Shown here piece after piece: positions 41,758-51,697 of a stretch of 64,000 nucleotides of DNA; the stretch's first letter is position 1, and every line of letters begins with the position of its first letter. Location: positions 803,972-867,971 of the forward strand of contig NZ_JAYMGZ010000002.1 of assembly GCF_037078405.1 (NCBI RefSeq), written 5' to 3'. The notes beneath the pieces are model-generated. The model was not told the origin of the DNA. It saw only the letters and a list, made by a program, of their open reading frames with translations, and searched no databases. The translations under genes were made by a program, and so were the position numbers. This DNA is from Haloarcula sp. DT43 (GTDB lineage: Archaea; Halobacteriota; Halobacteria; Halobacteriales; Haloarculaceae).

Positions 41758-42540
41758 ATGGTCGACGACAGGCACGGGACCGACGGTGTCGCCGACGAGA
41801 CGCTCGACGCTGTGGCCGAGGCGCTGGGAGCCGCCGACACCGGCGTCGCGCTCACCGGCGCGGGCGTCTCGACGGCGTCGGGTATCCCCTCCTTTCGCGG
41901 CGAGGACGGAGTCTGGGAGCGCCACGACCCGTCCGACTTCCACCGCCGCCGGTTCGACGCCGACCCCGCGGGCTTCTGGGCGGACCGCATCTCGCTCCGG
42001 GAGGCCATCTACGGCGACGTAGACCCCGACCCAAACGCCGCACACGAGGCGCTGGCGGCGCTCGAATCGTCGGGTCATCTCGACGCCGTGCTCACACAGA
42101 ACGTCGACGGACTACACGACGACGCCGGAACGGACCGGGTCGTCGAACTCCACGGGACCCATCGGCGCGTGGTCTGTGACGACTGCGGCCACCGCCGGGA
42201 CGCCGACGCCGTGTTCGAACAGGCCGCCAAGAGCGGGGACCTGCCGCCGCGCTGTGACTGCGGCGGCGTCTACCGACCCGACGTGGTCCTGTTCGGCGAA
42301 CCTATGCCCGACGTGGCGATGAACGAGGCCCAGCGCCTCGCCCGCGACAGCGACGTGTTCCTGGCGGCGGGGTCGTCGCTGTCGGTCCAGCCGGCGTCGC
42401 TCCTGCCGAAAATCGCGGCGGAGGCGGGCGCAACGCTGGTCGTGATAAACTACGAGGAGACGCCGCGTGACGCGAGTGCGGCCCACGTGCTCCGTGCGGA
42501 TGTCACGCGGGTGTTGCCGGCGATTGCCGAGCGGTTATAG
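41758..42540 (+). CDS. Sir2-family NAD-dependent protein deacylase
   Basis: This 260-residue sirtuin has the NAD motif ALTGAGVSTASGIPSFRG, TQNVDGLHDDAG with the catalytic His in ELHGTH, and a zinc ribbon CDDC plus CDCGG. It removes acyl groups from lysines using NAD, with O-acetyl-ADP-ribose as by-product. The ATG at 41758 fits the family's normal N-terminus. The 3' end overlaps the convergent small-protein gene by 6 bases. Confidence 0.93.
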   Translation: MVDDRHGTDGVADETLDAVAEALGAADTGVALTGAGVSTASGIPSFRGEDGVWERHDPSDFHRRRFDADPAGFWADRISLREAIYGDVDPDPNAAHEALAALESSGHLDAVLTQNVDGLHDDAGTDRVVELHGTHRRVVCDDCGHRRDADAVFEQAAKSGDLPPRCDCGGVYRPDVVLFGEPMPDVAMNEAQRLARDSDVFLAAGSSLSVQPASLLPKIAAEAGATLVVINYEETPRDASAAHVLRADVTRVLPAIAERL

Positions 42541-42960
42541 CTCGACGCCGCCGGGAATCAGACTCTGTCCGCGCAGGAGGCTCCCGTCGTGGTCGTAGAC
42601 GAGCAGCGTTCGAAGCTCGTAGGTCCGGGACTCCCCCTCGCCGTCGGTGAGACGGACCCTAAACTGTGGGTCTTCTTGGGCGTCCGCCGCGGAGACGAGC
42701 GCGTCGACGTCCGCCGTCGGTGCCGTCGCCTCGAAGACGTACTCCCCGGTGAGGCGGTTCGTCAGCGAGAGCACGCCGTCCGCCTCCGGCTGGCGGCGGA
42801 AGGTCACGTCGATGTCCTCGCCGTCGAGCGTGCCGCCGTCTACTTTGCTGAGGCGCTCCCGGACCTCTCCTGTCGGCCCATCGTACACGATTGCTATCGT
42901 CGGGTCGTCGTTGTCGGCGGCCGAAGCCTGGATATCGACGGTGAAGTAATCACGCCTCAT
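42535..42960 (-). CDS. DUF5793-like haloarchaeal protein
   Basis: This 141-residue acidic protein starts MRRDYFTVDIQAS and contains RLTGEYVFEATA and LRTLLVYDHDGSLL. The start and layout match a haloarchaeal family that I recall as DUF5793. No catalytic motif is seen. It is convergent with the sirtuin gene (6-base overlap). TATA-like elements upstream are not clear. Confidence 0.72.
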   Translation of the reverse strand: MRRDYFTVDIQASAADNDDPTIAIVYDGPTGEVRERLSKVDGGTLDGEDIDVTFRRQPEADGVLSLTNRLTGEYVFEATAPTADVDALVSAADAQEDPQFRVRLTDGEGESRTYELRTLLVYDHDGSLLRGQSLIPGGVEL

Positions 42961-43062
42961 TCCGGTACACTACGGTACGTCGCCCGAGCAAATGAACGTA
43001 ACGGCGTCCGGACTGTCGGTATCGGTAGCTTTTACCGGACCGGCCCACCCTCTGACAGTAGT

Positions 43063-43563
43063 ATGGCCTGGGTGAAAGCAGAGTACGCGGGCGAGTTCGC
43101 GGTGCTCGCGACGTGGCTGGTCGGAGTGGCCCCGTGGTCGGTTTCGCTGTTCGAGGCCGACGGACTGACTGTCGTCGCGCTCCGGTTTCTCCCCTTCCGG
43201 TTCCAGTTCATCTTCGGCGCGACCCTGGCCGGCGAACGGCCCTTCCTCTGGGCCTGGCAGGTCGCCGCCTTCCAGGACTCCGCGACGGTCGCCCTCGCCG
43301 GGACGCTCGGGGTCGCGGCCCTGGGCACGTTCCTGCTCCCGTTCGGCCTCAGCCTCTACTACTACGCCGCCGAGGAGCGCCTCGAAGCGGCCCTCCCCGT
43401 CGACCCGGTCCGACTGCTCGGCGGGCTGGTCGGGCTGGTCGGCCTCCTCACGCTCGCGGCCAGCGCGCTGTTTATCACCTCGTTTCCCGGCGTCACCGTC
43501 CCCGTCGGCGCGCTCGTCGCCCTGGCGTTCGCCTACCTCTTGCTCACCGTCGACCGGACGTGA
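43063..43563 (+). CDS. Haloarchaeal membrane protein, four or more helices
   Basis: This 166-residue protein has hydrophobic helices at about residues 10-30, 66-95 and two from 118 to 164. The N-terminus MAWVKAEYAGEFAVLATWL is family-like among haloarchaea (a DUF of unknown role). The region SLYYYAAEERLE lies between helices. A TATA-like GCTTTTACC at 43028-43036 supports the ATG at 43063. It may come just before the pilus genes by chance; it has its own promoter. Confidence 0.75.
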   Translation: MAWVKAEYAGEFAVLATWLVGVAPWSVSLFEADGLTVVALRFLPFRFQFIFGATLAGERPFLWAWQVAAFQDSATVALAGTLGVAALGTFLLPFGLSLYYYAAEERLEAALPVDPVRLLGGLVGLVGLLTLAASALFITSFPGVTVPVGALVALAFAYLLLTVDRT

Positions 43564-43689
43564 CGGCCAGCCGGCCCCGGCGGCCGCTGGCGATTATACT
43601 CCTGATAATTTGGCGAGCGAATTTAAGTAGGTGGATACGATAGCAGAGGTATATTCCGCGGAGCGCCGTCCGCTCCCACCCGACCACCG

Positions 43690-45312
43690 ATGTCGAACCC
43701 AGAACCCCCCGAACCCGGTGACTTCGTTTCGGACCCGCTCGGCCACATCCAGGCGTGGCTCTCGCGGACCGCGACCGTGCTCAGCGGGTCGGCGGTCCCG
43801 ACGGCGAACTACGACCCCAACCGCCACGGCGCGCTGGTCGAGTTCGACGGGCTGGACGGCTACGAGGAGGTCGACCGCTACTGGCTCAACGCCCCATTCG
43901 CCTTCGCCTCTATCAACCACGACCCCGACCGCGACGAGCACCTGTATCAGGTCGTCGAGCCGTCGCTGTCCGACATCGAGCGGGAGCTGCTGGACCGCCT
44001 GTTCGAGGACATCCGCATCCCGCTCATCTACCGCGATGACGTCGACGCCGACCCCGAGCGCGTCCTCGCCGAGGAGCTCGAAGCGCGGCTGGAGGAGTAC
44101 GGCGTCGTCATCGAGCCCGAGACGTTCTACCGCCTGTTTTACTACCTGTACCGGTCGTTCCAGGGCTACGGCCACATCGACCCCCTGATGCACGACCCGG
44201 ACATCGAGGACATCTCCTGTGACGGGGCGAACCTCCCTATCTTCGTCTACCACGACGAGTACACCGACATCGAGACGAGCATCGTCTACGACGACGACGA
44301 ACTGGACGACTTCGTCATCCAGCTGGCCCAGCGCTCGGGCCGGCACGTCTCCGTCTCCGACCCCGTCGTCTCGACGACGCTCCCGGACGGGTCCCGCATC
44401 GAACTCGCGCTGGGCGAGGAAGTGACCCCGCGTGGCTCCGCGTTCACCATCCGGAAGTACGCCGACGAGCCGTTCACGCCCATCGAACTGCTGGAGTACG
44501 GCACCTTCTCCGTCGAGATGCTCGCCTACCTCTGGCTGGCCATCGAGTCGAACAAGTCGCTCATCTTCGCCGGCGGGACGGCGGCCGGCAAGACCACGTC
44601 GATGAACGCGCTGGCGATGTTCCTTCCGCCCCGGTCGAAGGTGCTCTCCATCGAGGACACCCGCGAGCTGTCGCTGTACCACGACAACTGGCTCTCGTCT
44701 GTCACCCGCGAGCGGCTGGACGACTCGGACATCACGATGTACGACTTGCTGCGGTCCGCGCTGCGGCACCGCCCCGAGTACATCATCGTCGGCGAGGTGC
44801 GCGGCGAGGAGGCGATTACGCTGTTCCAGGCGATGAATACCGGCCACACGACGTTCTCGACGATGCACGCCGACTCCGTCCAGACTGTCATCAACCGGCT
44901 GGAGAACGAACCCATCAACGTCCCGCGGCCGATGGTCCAGAGCCTCGACATCCTCTGTGTGCAGGTGCTGGCCCGCTCGGGCGACGAGCGCGTCCGTCGG
45001 GCGAAGACCCTCGCGGAAATCGAGGGCATCGACCAGCGGACCGGCGAACTGGACTACTCGACGACGTACAACTGGCGGGCCACCGAGGACCGCTTCAGCG
45101 AGAACAACAGCGAGCTCCTGGACGAGATTCGAGCCGAGCGGGGCTGGACGCAGTCGGAACTGCTGACCGAACTCCGCAACCGCCAGCGGTTCCTCCGCTA
45201 CCTCCAGTCAGAGGGCATCACCGACTACCGGAAGTTCACGGCGATGGTCAACAAGTACTACGCGGACAAAGCGCAGGTCCTCGAGAACATCGACGACGGC
45301 GCGATAGCCTGA
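43690..45312 (+). CDS. Type IV pilus/secretion ATPase (PilB/TadA/GspE-like)
   Basis: This 540-residue ATPase has an N-terminal domain (to about 170), an N2 domain, Walker A GGTAAGKTTSMNA with Lys301, an Asp box (SIEDTRELSL), Walker B-like IIVGEVRGEEAI and His box TTFSTMHAD. It drives assembly or disassembly of archaeal type IV pili. It lies 1 bp before the PilC-like gene. A TATA-like GAATTTAAG at 43619-43627 leaves a leader of about 38 nt. No pilin or prepilin peptidase gene is in the window. Confidence 0.93.
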   Translation: MSNPEPPEPGDFVSDPLGHIQAWLSRTATVLSGSAVPTANYDPNRHGALVEFDGLDGYEEVDRYWLNAPFAFASINHDPDRDEHLYQVVEPSLSDIERELLDRLFEDIRIPLIYRDDVDADPERVLAEELEARLEEYGVVIEPETFYRLFYYLYRSFQGYGHIDPLMHDPDIEDISCDGANLPIFVYHDEYTDIETSIVYDDDELDDFVIQLAQRSGRHVSVSDPVVSTTLPDGSRIELALGEEVTPRGSAFTIRKYADEPFTPIELLEYGTFSVEMLAYLWLAIESNKSLIFAGGTAAGKTTSMNALAMFLPPRSKVLSIEDTRELSLYHDNWLSSVTRERLDDSDITMYDLLRSALRHRPEYIIVGEVRGEEAITLFQAMNTGHTTFSTMHADSVQTVINRLENEPINVPRPMVQSLDILCVQVLARSGDERVRRAKTLAEIEGIDQRTGELDYSTTYNWRATEDRFSENNSELLDEIRAERGWTQSELLTELRNRQRFLRYLQSEGITDYRKFTAMVNKYYADKAQVLENIDDGAIA

Positions 45313-45313
45313 C

Positions 45314-47761
45314 ATGGCGCTGAACCCGCTCGGTCTGGCACCGCTCGCCGTCGTCGTCGGCATCGTGGGGCTGGTCGGCTACAGCGCGGTCGACGAGCGG
45401 TTCGACCGCAACGTCACGCGGCTGTCCCGCCGGGTGTTCGGCCGGTACGTGGGCCAGTCGGCGGCGCGCGAACGCCAGCTCGAAGCCGCCTACGTCGACG
45501 AGACCTACCGCGGGTACGCCGCCAGAACGCTCGTCTACGCCTGCCTCGGAGCGGTCGCCGGCGCTATCACCGGCGCGTACGCCGTCGGCGGCCTGCTGCT
45601 GGTGCTGCCGGCGCTGGTGGAACTCGCCCAGGGGCTCCCTTCCACGATGGTGACTGCCTTCGGCCTGCGCACGTTCGAACTCGTGTTGACGCCGACCGAG
45701 ACGCTCTACGTCCTCATCGGCGGCGGCGTGTTCGCGGGCGCGGCGACGGCCGGGCTCACGTACCTCTACCGCTGGGAGCGACTCAAGAACCGGGCGGACG
45801 TTCGGAGCCGGAACATCGACGAGGGGATGGCCCGCACCATCGCCTTCATGTACGCGCTCTCCCGCGGCGGCATGTCGTTCCCGGACGTGCTGCGCGTCCT
45901 GGCCCGGAACCAGGAAATCTACGGCGACACGGCCAGAGAGGTCGGCGTCGCCGTCAGGGAGATGGACCTGTTCGGCCGGGACATGATAACGGCGCTCGAA
46001 CACGTCTCCCGGCGGACGCCCAGCGAGCAGTTCAAGACGTTCACCGAGAACCTCTCCAGCGTCCTCCAGAGCGGCCAGTCGCTGGCCCCGTTCCTCCGGG
46101 AGCAGTACGAGCGCCACCAGGAGCAGGCCGCCGAGCGCCAGGAAGACCTGCTGGAGCGGCTGGCGACGGTCGCCGAGGCGTACGTCACCGTGTTCGTCGC
46201 CGCCGTGCTCTTCCTGATGACGATTCTGCTCGTGTTCGGCCTGACGACGACGGACACGCTCTGGCTGTTGCAGGTGATGGCGTATCTCGTCATCCCGCTG
46301 GCCAACGTCGGGTTCATGGTGTATCTGGACATCAAGCTCCAGTCGCTGGGCATCGGGAGCGCCGGCACGACGGACATCCTGGAGCGCTACGAGACGGCGA
46401 CGCTGGGCAAGCCCAGCCTGGGGACCGGTCGCCTGGGCCTGACCGACGGCGGCGTCGCCCCGGCCGACGAGGCGAACTGGCTCCGGCTCCGGTTCCACGA
46501 CCGCGTCAAGTCGGTGCGGGACCTACTCAGCGCCCCCGTGCAGTCGCTGGTCTGGAACCCGATGTACGTCCTCTCCCTCGCCGTCCCCGTCGCGGTGGTG
46601 CTGTTGCTCGTCCGCGCCCCCGCGGCGTTCCAGACGCCGTCGGCCAACGTCCGCATCCTCGACGACCTCGTCATCCAGTCCGTCCTGCTGGTGCTGGGGC
46701 CGTTCGCGCTGGTGCGGTTCGTCTACACCCGGCGGCTCTCCCGCATCGAGGACGCGACGCCGGACCTGCTCGAACGGCTGGCGAGCTTGAACGAGGCCGG
46801 GATGACCGTCGTCGAGAGCCTCCGGCGGGTCCGCGGCAGCGACATCGGCGTGCTCACCGAAGAGATGCACCGCATCTGGGCAGACATCAGGATGGGGGCG
46901 AACGTCGACGACGCGTTCGTCCGGTTCGGCCGCCGGGTCCAGACGACGGCGATAACGCGCATCGTGACCCTGCTGACCCACGCGATGCACGCCTCGGGAC
47001 AGCTCGGACCGGTGTTCCGCATCGCGGCCACGCAGTCCCGGGCCGACCTCCGGTTGAAGCAGCGGCGACGCCAGCAGATGCTCACCTACCTCGTGGTCAT
47101 CTACGTCGCCTTCCTGGTGTTCCTGGTCATCATCGTCGCCGTCCAGGAGGTGCTGGTCCCGAGCCTCCCCTCCAGCGTGCCGACGCCGGCCGGCGAGTCG
47201 AACCGCCTCGGCGTCAGCGTCGACCAGTTCGCCCGCTTCGGCCGCGTCGACAAGGCCGCGTACACGCTCGTGTTCTTCCACACCGCGCTGATTCAGGCGG
47301 TTCTCACGGGCTTCATTGGCGGCCAACTCGGCGAGGGGACGCTCAAGGACGGCGCGAAACACGCCGCGATTCTGCTGGGCGTCGCCTACGTCGCCTTCAT
47401 CCTCCTCACCTCGCCGGTCGCGTCGATGACGGTCACCGGTCCCGCCGTCGCGGACGACCAGATAACGGTCGAGTCAGCGTCGCTGTCGGAGGGCGGATTC
47501 ATCGTCGTCCGCCAGTTCGAGGCCGACGGGCGAGTGCTCGGGACCTCCGAGTACCTCCCCTCGGGCACGCACAGCGACGTGCGGATTACGCTGGACAGGC
47601 CCCCCTCGACCGGGCAGTCGCTCGTGCTCGTCGCCCACCAGGACACCAACGGGAACCAGGAACTCGACTACCCCTTCGACAGCACCGCTGGCTCGCCGGA
47701 CCGGCCGTACGCGGCGTCGACGGCCGGCGAGAACGTCACCGTCGAGTACACGGTCGGCTGA
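45314..47761 (+). CDS. Type IV pilus/secretion membrane protein (PilC/TadC/GspF-like) with DUF7282-like C-terminus
   Basis: This 815-residue protein has two GspF-type units (segments MARTIAFMYALSRGGMSFPD and LLERLASLNEAGMTVVESLR) with many membrane helices, as in archaeal PilC proteins. The last helix ends near residue 705. After it is an outside beta-rich domain of about 110 residues (VESASLSEGGFIVVRQF, TSEYLPSGTHSDVRITLD, ending VEYTVG) that resembles the haloarchaeal DUF7282 domain found in secreted proteins. Such a tail on a pilus platform protein could contact the cell surface (inference). Confidence 0.9.
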   Translation: MALNPLGLAPLAVVVGIVGLVGYSAVDERFDRNVTRLSRRVFGRYVGQSAARERQLEAAYVDETYRGYAARTLVYACLGAVAGAITGAYAVGGLLLVLPALVELAQGLPSTMVTAFGLRTFELVLTPTETLYVLIGGGVFAGAATAGLTYLYRWERLKNRADVRSRNIDEGMARTIAFMYALSRGGMSFPDVLRVLARNQEIYGDTAREVGVAVREMDLFGRDMITALEHVSRRTPSEQFKTFTENLSSVLQSGQSLAPFLREQYERHQEQAAERQEDLLERLATVAEAYVTVFVAAVLFLMTILLVFGLTTTDTLWLLQVMAYLVIPLANVGFMVYLDIKLQSLGIGSAGTTDILERYETATLGKPSLGTGRLGLTDGGVAPADEANWLRLRFHDRVKSVRDLLSAPVQSLVWNPMYVLSLAVPVAVVLLLVRAPAAFQTPSANVRILDDLVIQSVLLVLGPFALVRFVYTRRLSRIEDATPDLLERLASLNEAGMTVVESLRRVRGSDIGVLTEEMHRIWADIRMGANVDDAFVRFGRRVQTTAITRIVTLLTHAMHASGQLGPVFRIAATQSRADLRLKQRRRQQMLTYLVVIYVAFLVFLVIIVAVQEVLVPSLPSSVPTPAGESNRLGVSVDQFARFGRVDKAAYTLVFFHTALIQAVLTGFIGGQLGEGTLKDGAKHAAILLGVAYVAFILLTSPVASMTVTGPAVADDQITVESASLSEGGFIVVRQFEADGRVLGTSEYLPSGTHSDVRITLDRPPSTGQSLVLVAHQDTNGNQELDYPFDSTAGSPDRPYAASTAGENVTVEYTVG

Positions 47762-47799
47762 CGCTGGATTTACGGTGTCCAGTCGGGTAGGGTGCGCTG

Positions 47800-49458
47800 A
47801 TGGAGTTCGCCGCCTTCGCCGACCGGGCCGACGCAATCGAAGCCGAGAGCGCCGACACCGCGATTACCGAGGCGGTCACCGACCTGTTCGCCGACGCGGG
47901 GTCTGACCTCCCGACGCTCGCTCGCTTCGTCCAGGGCCGGGTGTTCCCGGCCTACGAATCGCGCACGCTCGACATCGGGCCGCGGCTCTGCTACGAGGCC
48001 ATCGCGCGGGCGGCCGGTCGGAACGTACGCGCCGACGACGTGGAGGGGCGGCTGGCCGACGTGGGCGAAATCGGAGCCGTCGCGGCCAGCTACGACCTCG
48101 GCGGCCAGCAGGGCCTCGCCGCGTTCGGAGCCGGCGGGACCGACGTGCTCACGGTGGCCGAACTCGACGCCGAGCTACGGGACCTGGCGGCCGTCGACGG
48201 CAGCGGGAGCCAGGGGACCAAGGTGGACATCCTCTTCGGGCTGTTCAACCGCTGCTCGCCGTCGGAAGCCGCCTTCCTCGCCCGACTCGTCCTCTCGGAG
48301 ATGCGCATCGGCGTCGGCGAGGGAACGGTCCGCGACGCCGTCGCGGCCGCCTTCGACGTGCCCGTCGAAGCCGTCGAGCGGGCGCTCCAGGTCTCGAACG
48401 ACTACGGGTACGTCGCCGAGGTGGCCCGCGACGAGGGCGAGGACGGGCTGGCGGCCATCACGCTCGAAATCGGCCGCCCGGTCCAGGCGATGCTCGCGCA
48501 GGCGGGGACCGTCACCGGGGCGCTCGACGACTGGGAGCGCGTCGCGGTCGAGTGGAAGTACGACGGCGCTCGCGTGCAGGTCCACTTCGACGGCGAGGAC
48601 GCCCGCCTGTTCTCCCGGAACATGGAGGAGGTCACCGACCCGCTCCCGGAAGTCGTCGACCGCGTCGAGTCGACGCTGTCCGCGCCCGCCATCCTCGACG
48701 GCGAGGTCGTCGCGGTCGACGACGACGGCGACCCGCTCCCCTTCCAGGAGGTCCTTCGGCGCTTCCGACGCAAGCACGACGTGGCCGCGGCCCGCGAGGA
48801 CGTGGCGGTCCGCCTGCACGCCTTCGACTGCCTGCACGCCGATGGCGAGGACCTGCTGGACGCCCCGCTGCAGACGCGTCACGACCGCCTCGACTCGCTG
48901 TGTGCCGCCGACGGCGATCTCGTCTCAGAGGTCCAGGTCTGTGACACCGCCGACGAGATCGAGAAGATCGAGGCGGCGGCCCTCGAAGCCGGCCAGGAGG
49001 GAATCATGCTGAAAGACCCGACAGCAGCGTACTCGCCGGGCAAGCGGGGCAAACACTGGCGCAAGCGCAAGCCCGACGTGGAGACGCTGGACTGCCTCGT
49101 CACCGGCGCGGAGTGGGGCGAGGGTCGCCGGGCGAACGTCCTCGGGACGTTCGAACTCGCCGTGCGGACCGACGACGGCTACGCCACCGTCGGCAACGTC
49201 GCCACGGGGCTCACCGACGAAGAACTCGACGACCTGACCGAGCGCTTCGAGGCACACGTCCGCGCCGAGGACGGCCGCGAGGTCGACCTCGACCCCGCCG
49301 TCGTCTTCGAGGTCGGCTACGAGGAGATACAGGCCTCCCAGTCCTACGACTCGGGCTACGCGCTGCGATTCCCCCGATTCCGCTCGGTCCGCGAGGACAA
49401 ATCTCCCGCGGACGCCGACTCGCTGGAGCGGGTCGAGCGACTGGCCGAGAACGGCTGA
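47800..49458 (+). CDS. ligA: ATP-dependent DNA ligase
   Basis: This 552-residue ligase has an N-terminal DNA-binding domain, an adenylation domain with active-site Lys253 in VEWKYDGARVQVH, SRNMEEVTD, ILDGEVVAVD, and a C-terminal OB fold with KHWRKRKPD and EIQASQSYDSG. It seals nicks in replication and repair. It starts 38 bp after the PilC-like gene. It shows the archaeal/eukaryal type I ligase length. Confidence 0.95.
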   Translation: MEFAAFADRADAIEAESADTAITEAVTDLFADAGSDLPTLARFVQGRVFPAYESRTLDIGPRLCYEAIARAAGRNVRADDVEGRLADVGEIGAVAASYDLGGQQGLAAFGAGGTDVLTVAELDAELRDLAAVDGSGSQGTKVDILFGLFNRCSPSEAAFLARLVLSEMRIGVGEGTVRDAVAAAFDVPVEAVERALQVSNDYGYVAEVARDEGEDGLAAITLEIGRPVQAMLAQAGTVTGALDDWERVAVEWKYDGARVQVHFDGEDARLFSRNMEEVTDPLPEVVDRVESTLSAPAILDGEVVAVDDDGDPLPFQEVLRRFRRKHDVAAAREDVAVRLHAFDCLHADGEDLLDAPLQTRHDRLDSLCAADGDLVSEVQVCDTADEIEKIEAAALEAGQEGIMLKDPTAAYSPGKRGKHWRKRKPDVETLDCLVTGAEWGEGRRANVLGTFELAVRTDDGYATVGNVATGLTDEELDDLTERFEAHVRAEDGREVDLDPAVVFEVGYEEIQASQSYDSGYALRFPRFRSVREDKSPADADSLERVERLAENG

Positions 49459-49532
49459 CCGGCGACGACGAACGAGCGCGGTTCGCGGTCCGGACCGACA
49501 CGCGTAATGGCCACCTCCGTGTACGATCCTCC

Positions 49533-50279
49533 ATGACGATCCGACACGACGGCATCACCGCCGAGTGGCTCGGCTACGCGACCCTCCGACTCGAAGGCGA
49601 AGACACAGTGGTCTACTTCGACCCCGGCCGCTACGGCGTCCTCACCGGCGAGTGGGAGCCTGACACGCCCGGCGTCGGCCACCCGCCGACGCGCGACTAC
49701 GCCCCGAAGGACGGCGACATCGTCTGTGTTACTCACGTCCACCACTACGACCCCGACGGCATCCGCCGGGTCGCCAGCGACGACGCCACCGTCGTCGCCT
49801 GCGATGGCATCAACGTCCACGCCTCCGACCGCGACCTCGACCGTCTCGCCGACCTCGACTACGAGGTGCGCGAGGTATCGACGGAGGCCGACATCCTGGT
49901 CGACGGCGTGCCAATCTGGACCGTCCCGGCGTACAACCACGAGGACGGCCGGAACCTCAAGGACGACGGCACGCCCATCCACCCGAAGGGCATCGGCTGT
50001 GGCTTCCTCGTCGCCGTCGACGACACCCGCGTGTTCTGGACCGGAGACACCGACGTGCTGGAGGGCCACGCGGAACTCGACGTCTCGCTGTTCGTCCCCT
50101 CCATCGCCCAGAGCTACACGATGAACCGCCACGAGGCCGCCGACCTCGCCGAGGCGATGGACCCGGACCTCGTGCTCCCGATGCACTACAACACGTTCAC
50201 GTCGCTGGAAGCCGACTCGGGCGCGTTCGCCGAGGACGTGGCAAAGCGCGGCGTGCCGGTCGTGCTGGACGAGAACTGA
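49533..50279 (+). CDS. Metallo-beta-lactamase fold hydrolase (UlaG-like)
   Basis: This 248-residue protein has the UlaG-like MBL start EWLGYATLRLEGEDTVVYFD and the metal motif THVHHYDPDG (HxHxxD type), plus FWTGDTDVLEG and LPMHYNTFTSLEAD. Members hydrolyse phosphodiesters or lactones; the substrate is not known. The ATG at 49533 fits the family start; the frame is open far upstream by antisense chance. Confidence 0.9.
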   Translation: MTIRHDGITAEWLGYATLRLEGEDTVVYFDPGRYGVLTGEWEPDTPGVGHPPTRDYAPKDGDIVCVTHVHHYDPDGIRRVASDDATVVACDGINVHASDRDLDRLADLDYEVREVSTEADILVDGVPIWTVPAYNHEDGRNLKDDGTPIHPKGIGCGFLVAVDDTRVFWTGDTDVLEGHAELDVSLFVPSIAQSYTMNRHEAADLAEAMDPDLVLPMHYNTFTSLEADSGAFAEDVAKRGVPVVLDEN

Positions 50280-50385
50280 CTGGCGAACCAGCCTGACAAC
50301 GCCGTACTTCCCCCTACTCAGTGCGACCGTTCTCGTTTTCCACTCGACAGAAAACACTTACCGAGAGACAGGAGATGGACTGGCA

Positions 50386-51669
50386 ATGCCCTCCTCCCGT
50401 CGGCGCTACCTTCGCGGCTGTGTCGCGACCCTCGGACTGGCAACCGCTGGCTGTCTCGGTTCGGACGGGGCCATAGAGACTACACCGATTGGAACTGAGG
50501 CGACGCCGGAATCAAAGGTCGAGACGGCCACCCACACGAAGAGCGGGGAAACGGAACCGGTCGTCGCCTGGCGGCATTCACTCGGTTCAGCAATCACTGC
50601 CCCGCCAATCAGTACGGGGAGCCATCTGTACGTCGGCACCGAGTCGGGAACGGTCGCAACACTCGCAACTGCTGACGGGAGCCAGCAGTGGTCGTACGAC
50701 GCGAGCGACCCCATCAGTTCGCAGCCGAGACGCGTCGGGAACACCGTCTTCGTCGTACGCGGGAAAGAGGGGCTGTACGAGGACCACAGCGTCGTCGCGC
50801 TCGACGCCGAAACCGGCGCGAAACAGTGGACGTTCGCGCCTGAAGAGTGGTGGCTGGAGTTGCTCGGCGCGACCGAGGACATGGTGTACATCGGGACGAA
50901 CACCGACGCCCCGTCGAAGCAGGGGCGAACGCTCTACGCGCTCACCGTCTCTGACGGGTCGGTGCAATGGTCCGGGGAAATCGGGGACCAGTACGAGGGA
51001 GCGGTGCGCAACGGGGCGATATACGTGGCGTCGTACGGTCGGTTCTACGCGTACGACGCTGAGACCGGTGAGCAACGGTGGACTAGTGACGTCTCGGACT
51101 ACTACTCCCAGACGATGGTCGCCACCGACGACACGCTCTGTTATGCCGCCGACGTGGACGAGACTCACGGCACGCTCATCGGCGTCGCGGCCGACACCGG
51201 TGCGACCCGCTGGACCCACGACGACGGGTTCGTGACATCGACGACCCTCCACGACGGGATGCTCTACGTCGGCGGCCCACACGTCGCCGCGCTCGACCCG
51301 ACGACCGGCGAGCAACGGTGGCGAGCGGACCAGTCCGGGTACGTCCAACAGGCCCCGGTTCAGAATGGGACACTCTATACGGGCGGCGACGTGGTTCGCG
51401 GTCACGACAGTAGTACCGGCGAACTTGACTGGTCGTGGGAGCCGGACGTGAACGTCGAGGGACTGATGCCGGCGGCGGTCGTCTCCGATACCCTGTACGT
51501 GGACTCGTGGACGGACGGCGACCCACGGAACCGATTCAAATTCGCGGTCGATGCGACGGCGGGGACGGAACGGTGGACGTTCGACGCCGAGCGCGACCTG
51601 ACCGACCTGTCCGCTGACGGGTCGCGGGCGTACGTCGCTGCCGAAAACACGGTGTACGCGCTAGAATAA
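50386..51669 (+). CDS. PQQ-type beta-propeller lipoprotein (BamB-like)
   Basis: This 427-residue protein has a Tat signal (SRRRYLRG) and lipobox TAGC. It consists of PQQ-like propeller repeats, each with an AxDxxTGxxxW motif, for example VALDAETGAKQWTF, YDAETGEQRWTSD and AALDPTTGEQRWRAD. Such exported propellers are common in haloarchaea and may bind proteins or ligands; PQQ-enzyme acid residues are not evident. Third-position GC looks lower than in neighbours (by eye). No operon partner. Confidence 0.9.
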   Translation: MPSSRRRYLRGCVATLGLATAGCLGSDGAIETTPIGTEATPESKVETATHTKSGETEPVVAWRHSLGSAITAPPISTGSHLYVGTESGTVATLATADGSQQWSYDASDPISSQPRRVGNTVFVVRGKEGLYEDHSVVALDAETGAKQWTFAPEEWWLELLGATEDMVYIGTNTDAPSKQGRTLYALTVSDGSVQWSGEIGDQYEGAVRNGAIYVASYGRFYAYDAETGEQRWTSDVSDYYSQTMVATDDTLCYAADVDETHGTLIGVAADTGATRWTHDDGFVTSTTLHDGMLYVGGPHVAALDPTTGEQRWRADQSGYVQQAPVQNGTLYTGGDVVRGHDSSTGELDWSWEPDVNVEGLMPAAVVSDTLYVDSWTDGDPRNRFKFAVDATAGTERWTFDAERDLTDLSADGSRAYVAAENTVYALE

Positions 51670-51697
51670 CCGGGAACCCGTCCCGTCGACGCCGCGC

